This document shows, piece after piece, positions 12,227 through 21,560 of a stretch of 64,000 nt of DNA. Location of the stretch: assembly GCF_031877795.1 (NCBI RefSeq), contig NC_133971.1:7768784-7832783 (forward strand). Direction: 5' to 3'. The translations under genes and the position numbers were made by a program. Positions within the stretch are counted from its first letter, which is position 1; each line of letters starts with the position of its first letter. A model generated the notes under the pieces. It was not told the DNA's origin, searched no databases, and was given only the letters and a program-made list of their open reading frames with translations. Source of the stretch: Strix aluco. Lineage: Eukaryota > Chordata > Aves > Strigiformes > Strigidae.

Positions 12227-14968
12227 TTTACATTCCTATATTCACTTGCTTACAACAGTCCTTAAAAAAAAATAATCTGTGAACTTGCTGGATAACAAGT
12301 GCCAGTCTCCTATGAAACACTACAAAAAGCATGATTTTTAGGCATTTTACTTTACTTTTGAAAGAGACTAGCCACTCACTGAGACAAAACCATTCTCCTT
12401 CCAGAGTTTTTGAAACAAAAGCTGGAACTCATTCTCATCAAGTCAGTCATTGTCATAGTGGAGGACTTGCTGGGAGCTGCACTTGTTTACAGCCTACGGT
12501 TCCTGTGGGAAGAAGCAGTTTAACTAATATCAGAATTTAAGCTTTTCACATGTATTATTTTCATGTCCTAATTTGCTGTTTTGAAACTGAGCTTCTTCCA
12601 CAGTGCTGTTCTTTCAGTAAATCCATCTTTTTTTTTTTTTTAAATGTGAAACCAGAGTGGATAGCAACACCTGTCTGGCATTTACAAAAACTCTTCTCAA
12701 ATCTGAGGGAGATCAAAACACTTTTCTTTAAAAATACAAACTCCCCCTACGAATCATTTAATATCTGCAACATACTCGATGTGATCCCATATTACCAGAA
12801 TATCAACTGATTCATGCATTATGCAGTTTGTTAATATTAAGAAAGGCATTGTGCTTTTAAAAGAATTTGCTTTGAAGCAAATATCCTTCTGAAGGAAAAA
12901 AATATACTAATACCTTAATGGAAAAGACAAAAAAAGTGCATTCTGTCCTTGCAAAATTTTTTTCAAGCTCTTAATACTTTAATATTACAGCAAATCTTAT
13001 GATGGCATTTGGCATCTTCCACAAAACGGTGGTACAGTTCCTATAATACTTTAATGTCCCCTCATGATGGCCTGCTGGAAGGCCACAACAGCACCAGTAG
13101 GGTTAAATGTGAAATCATTCAGCTGCTGGGCTTGTTGGCAGATAGATATGCAAACCTAAACTCATCCCTTGACCAAAATACAGTCTCCTGTATAGGGAAG
13201 TACACTCTCCTCACTGAACTCTGACAACTTCTCAGCACAGTTCCTACCTGGCATATGACTTGACAAACAATCCTTGAACAACTCAAACTAAAATTAAAAG
13301 GATCTACAAACTAAGGAAAACAAAATCAATTTGTTCTGCATACATTTTCCATGATCTTCAGTTACATAAGCTTTTTCAAATATCCACTCAAAGGATGCTG
13401 ATGAAACTCTCATGTGATTAATTCATCTTCCTCTCTCTCCCTCATTTGTGTAATTCTATAGCACATATCACTCTAATGTCTAAATCACCTAGGTAAATAA
13501 AACCTGAACTAAAAGAGATTATTGTTTTCTTCTCTTTTGGAGAAGAGAGATGTGATTCTTTAAAAACTGGCATAGATCTTCTCATTTTTTTCATTCCATT
13601 AATACATTTGTGTGGTTAAATCAAAGCAAATTAAATCGAGGCAGTATTTTTACATGGCCAGTAGTTAACATGTACGACACTGAGTTTTCATTATCTTCTT
13701 ATTAAAATAACTTTGTCTTCCTCTGTTAATAAACTGAAGGTTCACAGTTTACTATTTTACACCTGTAAGAATACAAGCACATTTTCTGAATAAAAAGGAC
13801 TGTTTAATTTTTAGATATTTCTCTTTTTTCTTGTGATTGATCAGTTTCAGTCACTGATGGAGTTTCCTGTACACCTTAGCAAAGGTTTGTGTCTGTATGA
13901 ATATACAAGCAAGGGTGCACTTTAATGAGTAAACATCTGTAAAAACTACTAACACTCAAAAGCTTTATTCTGCGTCAAGCCACAGGTGAACAGGAAAAAG
14001 ATATTTTCTGAATGGTCTGCCTTGAAAATTCAAACTAGGATCCATAAAAAAAATTGTAAGTGTACTTCTGCCTCTTTAATAGTAGTCAGCTGTTTTTAAA
14101 AACATGAACATAGTTGATGTTTAAAGCAAAGCAAAATTCAGCTTCATCCCCTGTAATTATTTCGTCTCTGCACCACTAAATGTAATTACAAACAACTCCA
14201 GACATTCATCACTATAGAAGTACAATTTAAGATTCCCAGAGAACAGATATGGAAAGGCATTGTTTTCACACAGTTCTGTTAGTCAAGCCGTAGTTTAACA
14301 ACACTACCAATAAACAAGTGTACTAAGCCAGTGTAAGGCAGACAGGGAAATATTCATGTTTAATTTCAGCTAGGGAATCCTCTGGTATTTCATTTATCAA
14401 TGCTTATAAAAACATGCCTCAAAGCAACAAGTAAGAATGTGATGGACGAGTATGACTTAACTACAGCCATCCCAACTTCCCAAAGTTCACTTGCTTAACT
14501 ATGTACTATCTCAAAGGGTGCTTAAGCACACAAGTACTGGTTCTAAATTGGAAAAAAAGCACAAAATGTACGACAAGGTTCTGAGCTCCCCTTGCGAAGT
14601 TACCAGGCTAGCACGGCACACAGATGTGCTGGTTTTCAGGAGCTGACTTAGGTCTGTGTCTCTTTCTCGCAATCAGCAGGAAACGCCTGCAGCCAGCTCG
14701 AAACCACCCTCCTTACAGTTATCCAAACTTTTCCAAACCAGTTTGACACCTGTTTGGTTTCTCCTATTCAGGGAGAAAGGCACTAGGGCATGCCAGATGC
14801 AGATTCAAAAGAATTTCAGCCAGGCAGCGAAGAAAATCAAGAATTCACATGAGGCAATGGAAGGCGTGTGGTTAAGATACCCGATCTCTATCTATGCTTA
14901 ACAACTAACTACAGTGTCCTTTTCCTTCACAGTTATGTAATACGCAGATAGTATTTAACCACTCACTT

Positions 14969-15028
14969 GTTTGACATATGCATGTCAAACTGATCAGCTT
15001 TCTGGGGTGGGGGGGGTGGGGGGGATGG
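14969..15028. repeat. Hairpin next to a G-quadruplex-type tract
   Basis: Positions 14969-14977 and 14982-14990 are perfect 9-nt inverted arms (GTTTGACAT / ATGTCAAAC) around a 4-nt loop. Fourteen nt further, 15004-15024 reads G4 T G8 T G7, which satisfies the usual quadruplex pattern. It is in RASGRF2 intron 1, about 0.9 kb below exon 1, on the strand opposite the transcript. Confidence 0.7.
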
Positions 15029-15599
15029 AATTTGGCAGTTCACGCGTTATGAACCGCCACCCCTCACAGGAGTGAACCCCACCAACAGTGTTCAGCGCTC
15101 TTTGCCCGATGAAAGCCACGCAAGATCTGGCTCCAGCATTGCACCACCACCTCTACCGCAAGCACAACCGGCTTCACAACACCTGCCTGGCAAAGAGCCC
15201 GCCGACTTCGGCTGAACGGCGCAGGCTGTAAATCAGGCCACATGCTCACCCTCCCTCCCAGCCACCGGCCTGGCTCTAGAAGGGGGTCCCAAAGGAGGGC
15301 TGAGAGCCTGTTACCCCTCACAGCATCGCTGAGCGAGGCAGCAGCCCCACAGATGCCCAGGGACAGGCTCAGTCATTCCTTAGGGTCCCCCTGAGCTGTT
15401 TTGGTACTTTGGCCCCTCGCCCCCTCTAGTTGCCAAGTTTGGTTGGAAATGTGTAGCTGTACCACAGAAGCGTCGGCATCAAAATGACTAAACACCTAGT
15501 TTGTGAGATGCTACTCTCCGGGTGCCCTACTGAAACGAGGCGTGCAGAGACTGGGGAGGGGGGGGAAAGAGTCGTGGAGGAAGGGACGGTGATTGGATG
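15029..15599 (-). other. RASGRF2 intron 1 next to the CpG island
   Basis: Moderately GC-rich shoulder of the CpG island with no exon. A CCAAT motif on the minus strand lies at about 15592-15596, downstream of exon 1, so it is unlikely to belong to the main promoter. Confidence 0.5.
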
Positions 15600-15922
15600 G
15601 GAGGGGAAAGCCGCTGGCCTTGCCGCTTTCTGAGCGGCAGCCGCTCTTCCGAGCGCTCCGGGAGCGGCACCGCCCCCCCCGCCGTGGCCGGGGGTCACCC
15701 CTGCGGGGCGGGAGGGACGCGAGGGGCGACGCGGCCCGGGCGCCCCGACGGCCGGAGCTCCGGCACCGCCTCGCCTGCCCCGCACCCCCCTTCCGGCTCC
15801 TGCCTCCCGCCCTCTGTCCCTCCCGCCCCGCAGCCGAGCCCGGGGCGGGCGGGTGGGCGCTGCTGCCGCTGCCCGAGGGGAGCGGGGCGGCCGTCGGGGC
15901 CGCCGGAGATCGCGGCCGGTAC

Positions 15923-16207
15923 CTGCTTGTCCAGCGCGGCATCCTTGGCGCTGCCGGCGACGCAGCCCTTGGGAGCCGGCACCCTCTCGCAGTTGCAACC
16001 CTCCAGCATGTACATGCCGGCGGGGCGGGCGCTCTGCTCGCCCTCGAAGTAGAAGAGCACGTTTTGGTAGAGGGCGAACCACTTCTCGTGCCAGCGGTTG
16101 GTCTCCGCCGTCTTCTTGCTCAGGTAGCCCCGCTTGGTGCCTTCCTTGCGGGCCAGCAGCGCCAGGTACAGGGCGTGCCCCTCGTTGTACCGCACGCTCT
16201 TCTGCAT
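15923..16207 (-). CDS. RASGRF2: RASGRF2 coding exon 1 (Ras-specific guanine nucleotide-releasing factor 2), N-terminus only
   Basis: RASGRF2 is a cytosolic, membrane-recruited exchange factor for Ras (CDC25 domain) and Rac (DH domain), activated through Ca2+/calmodulin at its IQ motif. This exon encodes residues 1-95. They begin [20 protein letters not shown] and continue with the start of the N-terminal PH domain, including [28 protein letters not shown] and a GMYMLEGC strand. These match the vertebrate RASGRF2 N-terminus almost position for position. The start ATG is at 16205-16207 in a GCCACC context (A at -3, C at +4). The exon ends ...ALDKQ in phase 0 at a GTACCG donor (15917-15922), where the mammalian first exon also ends. 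The stretch before the donor ([14 protein letters not shown]) is the least conserved part. The exon lies inside a CpG island. Exon 2 was not found at lower coordinates, so the window ends within intron 1. The assignment is from family memory; a protein alignment was not run. Confidence 0.96.
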
Positions 16208-16235
16208 GGTGGCCCGGAGCTTGCGGCCGCTCGCT

Positions 16236-16259
16236 CGCCCGCCCGCCCGCCCGCCCGCC
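16236..16259 (-). repeat. (GGGC)n tetranucleotide repeat in the RASGRF2 leader
   Basis: On the + strand this reads as successive GCCC units. On the sense (minus) strand it is about five to six GGGC units, ending about 30 nt upstream of the RASGRF2 start codon. Repeated GGG runs separated by one base fit the general G-quadruplex pattern in both DNA and the transcribed leader. Confidence 0.8.
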
Positions 16260-16282
16260 TTCAGCGCAGCCTCCGCGGGCGC

Positions 16283-16327
16283 TCAGCGCGGCGGCACCGG
16301 CTGTGCCGCGCCGCGGCAGCGCTTCAT
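16283..16327 (-). other. Short upstream ORF in the putative RASGRF2 leader
   Basis: An ATG at 16325-16327 on the minus strand opens a 14-codon frame (MKRCRGAAQPVPPR) closed by TGA at 16283-16285, 75 nt before the RASGRF2 start codon. Its Kozak context is weak (C at -3). It matters only if the transcript starts upstream of it, which cannot be seen here. No conservation evidence is available. Confidence 0.35.
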
Positions 16328-16541
16328 GGGCGCCGGCACGCACCGACGGGCGGCCCCCGCCCCCCGCCCCGAGCTCCGCCCGCCCCCCCGGGGGCGGCCG
16401 CCGCTAAACCCGCCGCGGCATCCCCCCACCCCCCTCGCCGTGTCCCCGTCGTGTCCCCCCTCCACCCCCCTCCACGCTTCTCCTCTCTGCGCCGCCTCTC
16501 CGACGCCCCGCGGGAGGACAGAGGGAGGCGGCGGCGATCTG

Positions 16542-16561
16542 CCCCCCCCCCCCCCCCCCCC
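16542..16561. repeat. Poly(C) tract, 20 nt
   Basis: An uninterrupted run of 20 C on the + strand in the RASGRF2 CpG island, about 335 nt above the start codon. A complementary G18 run lies 112 nt further on. The exact length of such runs is unreliable in sequencing. Confidence 0.9.
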
Positions 16562-16673
16562 GTTTTCCCCGGGCAACTCCGGCGTGACGTGGAGGGATCA
16601 GCTGTAATCCGCTTTGGAGAGCGATTTAAAGAGCAAAATCGCCGCGGCAGCGCCCCGGTTCCTCCCTCCGATC

Positions 16674-16691
16674 GGGGGGGGGGGGGGGGGG
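16674..16691. repeat. Poly(G) tract, 18 nt, followed by a short (GAC)n
   Basis: An uninterrupted run of 18 G on the + strand, followed by three to four GAC units. Together with the C20 run at 16542-16561 it forms an inverted homopolymer pair. Confidence 0.9.
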
Positions 16692-17330
16692 ACGACGACG
16701 ACGGGGAGGACACGGGGGGTACCGGGGGGATGGGGGTTTGGGGGTGCGGGATGGGGCACCTGCAGGCAGCCGTGCGCTTGGGCTGGACGGGACGGGGCGG
16801 GAGCCGCCGGCTGGTTTGGGGCTTGCGGTTGGTTTCCCGATAGTTTTCGCCTTTTCGATTCTTTGAGTGCAAATCTTGGAAAGCGGCGGGGCTGGCGGAG
16901 CGCGGCGGCGAGAGCCGGTAACTTCGTTTTGGAGCTGCGTGGCGAATTAAAGCAAAAGCAAGAAGTGAAACCCAAGCGAAATACCAGAAACCCGTCACTT
17001 TTAACCCGGTAGGCACACTGAGTAAAGGCAAGGAGGGGGAGGTGAGGTCCCACCCCGGGGAAATACACCCCCGCACCTTCCCGGGCATCCGTGTCGGGAA
17101 TAACCCCGCGAGGACTGTTTTGCCCTGTGTCAGGGCTGGCTTGCGGCGGGCAGGGACAATTTCTGGGTCCCCGCCGCCGCTCGGGGCTGCCGCGGCTGCA
17201 GCAGGCAGCGTCGCGGGTGGGGACAGCCCCCAGCTCCCGCGGGTGCGGCGGGGTGGGTGCGTGGGGGCAGCCGAGAGAAGGCGGGGGGGGGGGTGGCTCA
17301 TCGCATCCCGAGAGGCAAATCTGGGTGCGC

Positions 17331-20300
17331 TGTGCTTGGAGAGCAGTTAGTCGGGTTTATTTTTACGCTGAGTTTAGTAAGGCTAGCAGCAGGCACGGTG
17401 TTGTTTCTGAAGTCAGGACAGTATGAGGTACGAGCAGCCCTTAATTATAAAAAATAAGCTCTGGCATTAAGCTGATATTAAGAATTGTTTTACATAAAAC
17501 CTAAGCGATGTGGAAATTTCTACAAACGAGAGGACCCTGCACCTTTAATTTACCAAATTATTTAAACTTCCCTTTAAGGTTCTTTCACGAAAAGGCATTT
17601 GAAATTCGTTCATTTGAAAACGTATTTTGCATGTGTAGCTTTCTGTCTCTTTTGCTTTACCAAGTCATACAAGAAAGAAAGAAAATTGATTCTCTTATTC
17701 ACTGTCCGAACAAAACCATGAAAATTACAATACTCAGTATGCAGTGTAATGCACAAAACGAGTTAGAAAATATTCCCTGTGTGATCTCTGTCAGCAATTA
17801 TGATTTTGAGTATTATTTACAGGAACTGTGGAGTTTTAAGGCTCTCATTCTGTGAACAGACAACTTTGTATTAGAAGAAACAAACAGATGCACAAATCCT
17901 GCTGGAACTGACTAGTTTGCCTTGCAGCTTTGCATATAGTGAAATCTGAGCCTAACACGTAATGTCCAGGGAAGTCTGGGTTTTGGACAGGGGTTGGAGA
18001 TCATTTGGATGATTTGCATGTATGAAATAACTCATATTCACGCATCTCAATGACTGGGTTCTTACTTGCCTCTTACAATGCATCTTTAATTCCATTTCAC
18101 TCAGCTAGTGCTATGCAGGTCAGTATTAATTTGGTGTGTGAAATTTCATGGGATATCGTATCTCTTGATGTAAGTAAATGGCAAGGCAGTAAAACTAAGG
18201 GAAAGAAGCAGACTGCAACTCAGAAGAGATTTCAGATACTTGACACTGAATAGTTAGTGCCTTCCAAAACAAGCACATCGTATATCACGACCAAATGCTA
18301 TAGTAAGAACCCCTCTTTGCCAAGATAAGCTGCAAGTTTTTGTCCCAACTTATGTAATTTGTACATTAATAAAGCTTTTGCATACATCAGAAATGATTAT
18401 GCACCATCTATTCTACCACAACACCTGAGTCACACAGTAAAAATAAATGACGGGAGTTAAATTTTAGCAACAAAATAAAGAGTGGGTTTCCTTTTACTAC
18501 ATCATTTTCTCCTAGTCGCGCAGGCATTTTTCCTAAGCTGAAAATGTTGAATATGTCATTGCATAGCAATCCATAGGAATTACGAGGCATCTAATATTCC
18601 TGTTCACTACAGTGAACGCTGATTGTGTAACCATCAGTTTGTCATGAAGTCCTGTGCTTTATTGTTCAAAGTATGATTTAGTTCTCTCAATGATATTTTC
18701 TTTATTACTTGATTATTCTTAGTTTTTATTGCTTTAAACATCTATTACATATCCACTTAATACATCTAAACACATGTAAGAAAATATGATTTTTTAAAGA
18801 AATTTCTTCATTACCAACAATAAATAAGGGGTTGTTTGTGGCTTTTGAAAAAGAAATTCTAGGCCAAATTCATATGTATGAACATGATCGAGTTATATGT
18901 GCAAACAGATGTAAAGGAATGTGTTGATGTAATTTACTCCATAGGGCTCTGAAGAACATACAGATGAGCACACTGGTTTACTTTATTTCATGTTCTCCTT
19001 AATTAACCCTTCCTTTTGTATATTTTCATTCCAGAGGATTCATTCCTGAGTGTTGTGTCATTATAGGCCCCAAGGAGCTTCCTGTAAAACTGTGGTGAAA
19101 AGTTGTGGTCACATATCAGCTGAGATAATTTAGCCTACATTTACCTTGACATTTCCATTGGGAAAGAATTCATTGCATGTTGTTCAAAGCTGTCATAAAT
19201 AGCGAAATACTTAGTGTTGTATGACAGTGCAATTGCTGATTCTGATACCCAGAATTGACTCTGAGAGTTTGGGGGACAAGTCATTGAGTTGTCACTCTTC
19301 TGAGTGACGGGTGACAGGAAAATCTATTTCAGAAAGTATGTAAAATTCAGGCCTCTATTCTGAAAAGCACCTTGGAAAAAATACTATTAATGTAATAGTA
19401 ATGAAAATTTATTAAAGCAATGGAAAAAATTTGTTATGCTATCATTTTTATGTCTGGGCTCGTATGTATTTGCTCTATGTTTTTATACATCTGGAACGCT
19501 TATTTGTCACCAAATTGGGATAGTAAATCATTATTTGCCTTTTCATGTCAATGTAATATATCAAATACAAAATAATTTTGTAAAGCTGTTGAACAGCTAC
19601 TACAGTATCTTACGTATGGGGAAGAAACCAAGTTTCACTTAGAGTATAACTATGTATCTCTGTTACATAGTGTCTGAAAAGTAGAACTGAATGAATACCT
19701 TCTTTGTAATTTTACTTACCGAGTTTTGCAGACATAATGGTTCACACTTTAAGGAACAGAGCATGATTTGACTATTTGAAAGGTATTTATAATATCCAGG
19801 TAAGACTTAGTTACCTGATAAAGCAGGAATTTTTTCAAATGTATTATATTATACGTCACTGGTATAGTAAGTCCTGAGTATCTTGAAAATAACGGGATGT
19901 TCTCCTGTGTGTGGAAATGTCACTTACCTTTATCATTCTCCTTTTAAATGACTACAAACAATTTTGTGCTTGCTTAATCCAGTTGATGTCATTGGAGAAT
20001 ATACACTTTTCCCATTTTATCTAGACATTTGGGGGGGGGAATTGTCTCAGCTAACCAATTTTAAATCACTGTGTATACTAGGTCATGGTAATTCATTCCT
20101 CTTGGTTACTTGTTCTTTTAATCAACTGGAAGCAAATGTTGAGGTCAGCCTTTCTGTGGAAGAGATGTGACTACACATACCCCCCAGTCATATGAGAAAG
20201 GTGGTGGAACAAGTGTTCATGATTCCTTTCTTTAGGAATCTCAGGCTAATACCCTCCCAGGTCTTCCATAAAGTGGCAGTAAGGATAATTTCATGACAAC

Positions 20301-20929
20301 TCTACACAAAGCATGAGTAGAGCCTCTGATGTCACTTGCACACCTTTCCAAGGAAGAGTGTTTGCACTCACTTTAAGTAAACAGAGCATGTAATTTCTGT
20401 ATGTAGCAGAAACATCTTGTTACAACATACACAATTGCTGTCCAACACACAATTTTGCAGCTCCACACACACTGATTTGGAAGCTCTGAGGAAAGGATTT
20501 TTACTGCTGTACTGAAGGGTAACCAAGGGACCACTTCTTTTAGTGGGAAATTTCAGCAGGAGGCAGGTAACTGCAGATCATTTACCTTTTAGGCAGGTGA
20601 GGATTTTATCGTTATGGTTTAATGCCTTAGTCTCTTTGTGCTAAATGCTGCATAAACACAAGAAAAGGATCCATGCCAGGAACAATTTAGTCTAAGCATA
20701 AGATTAGATCACTAGAGCCAGCCGAAAGGAGAAGTACAAGGACTAGTAAATGCACTGCCTGTTGTTATAGGCAGCATTCTTGGTACACTGTTGGCACATT
20801 TGTTGCTGAGATTTTGGGAGAAAAATAGCAAAAGAAGGTTTTAGAGGAACTTTTGAAAGAAACAGTTTGGTGTGTCTGTAGAGGTCATTGAGGAGTTCTT
20901 GCCTGTAGTCAGGGACAGCGTGGAAAAAT
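17331..20929. other. Intergenic DNA between RASGRF2 and MSH3, first part
   Basis: AT-rich sequence with no recognisable exon, repeat family or RNA gene. Open frames reach about 115 codons (17508-17855) but show no protein motif. The segment lies upstream of RASGRF2, so distal regulatory elements may be here; nothing in the sequence marks them. Confidence 0.5.
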
Positions 20930-21560
20930 ATGAAGGATGATTGAAAAAAAAGCATGGCAGAAGCTATCTCACAGTCAGGCTGGAGAAAATCAAAAGCAGA
21001 AAAAAAAAAAAAAGAAAAGCTGGAATGAAGAGACTCAATTAAATCGAAGAAATAGCACTATTTAGGCAGGAGGCAAAAGCAAGTGGGTTGTGGAAGAATT
21101 CAGCCTCGTTGGCAGACTGATGGTAATGAGAGCATGGTAGGTGAAGAACAGAGGAAGCCAGCATGAGTAAGCAAGGGCTCAGGATGGCTGGGGAATTGGA
21201 GAAGATAGTATGAGGATCCTAACAGCGAGGAAAAGAGGAAGGAGTTACTGGGAAGTGATGTTGGAGAGAGAGTCGTGGAGAAGACAAAGTTGGGAGTGAC
21301 AGAGCATGAGAGTCATGGCTGTTGGGTAAGGCTGGAAAACCAGGTGGTCGGTGAAAAGGTGGAAATCACCCATAGAGATCCTGGGGGTAAGAGTGGGACT
21401 CTGAAATAGGAAGAAAAGAGACGAACACACAGGGGGCGGATTGAGGAGGCTGGTAGGCAATAATGTGGGAGAGGAAGAGGAGAGCTGGGTAGGGTCAGTT
21501 CAATACATGCCATGAAGCAAGAGGATTAGATCAAGGGTAATGCTGAAAAAGAAAGCATTT
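20930..21560. repeat. Unclassified purine-rich block, possible old repeat
   Basis: About 630 nt in which the + strand is strikingly rich in A and G (many GGAAG, GAGGA and GAAGAG words), unlike the flanks. It includes an A-rich run at 21000-21014. The minus strand is C+T-rich. No open frame over about 71 codons spans it and I recognise no family with confidence. It could be an eroded transposon or a skewed low-complexity region. Confidence 0.4.

Larger units (their letters stand above)
7276..15003 (-). other. RASGRF2 intron 1, proximal part
   Basis: About 7.7 kb of AT-rich intron. It contains a C18 tract (9084-9101), a short (AAT)n array (12208-12226) and a T-run near 12629. Overlapping open frames of about 100 codons on both strands at 9156-9514 match nothing I recognise. 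No exon, RNA gene or other LINE was identified. Confidence 0.55.
16208..16630 (-). promoter_or_regulatory. RASGRF2: Probable RASGRF2 5' UTR and core promoter
   Basis: This is the stretch immediately upstream of the RASGRF2 start codon. The sense strand has a (GGGC)n run 30-50 nt before the ATG, a NotI-type GCGGCCGC, a cluster of GC boxes (CCGCCC forms at about 16357-16387), and a half CRE (ACGTCA on the minus strand, 16585-16590). A TTTAAA element at 16625-16630 could act as a weak TATA-like site, but CpG-island promoters rarely need one. A 14-codon upstream ORF (16283-16327) would be in the leader if transcription starts above 16327. The transcription start is not visible from sequence, so the upper limit given here is a guess. 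Confidence 0.5.
15600..17330. promoter_or_regulatory. CpG island spanning RASGRF2 exon 1 and its upstream region
   Basis: The sequence changes abruptly from AT-rich DNA to very GC-rich DNA dense in CpG. It contains many GCGG, CCGCC and CGCG words, and returns to AT-rich DNA after about 17330. Exon 1 of RASGRF2 lies in its lower half. The upper half (about 16630-17330) has no exon I can identify and should be the upstream promoter region. The GC content creates long open frames on both strands that are not genes. No gene start pointing right (+ strand) is recognisable, so a bidirectional promoter is possible but unsupported. Confidence 0.9.

Noticed and set aside
1..15922. Search for RASGRF2 exon 2
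   Set aside because: No minus-strand sequence like the rest of the PH domain was found; intron 1 continues past the window.
15426..16343. 305-codon minus-strand frame overlapping RASGRF2 exon 1
   Set aside because: It is in another frame than RASGRF2, opens at GTG rather than ATG, and runs through the exon 1 donor into the intron. It is a CpG-island artefact.
15593..16843. 416-codon open frame on the + strand
   Set aside because: It is antisense to RASGRF2 exon 1, in GC-rich CpG-island DNA with few stop codons. The composition is dominated by Arg, Pro, Ala and Gly and it has no recognisable domain.
16324..17301. 325-codon minus-strand frame upstream of RASGRF2
   Set aside because: Low-complexity Arg/Pro/Gly/Ser translation of the CpG island, crossing both homopolymer tracts. 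No known protein is recognised.
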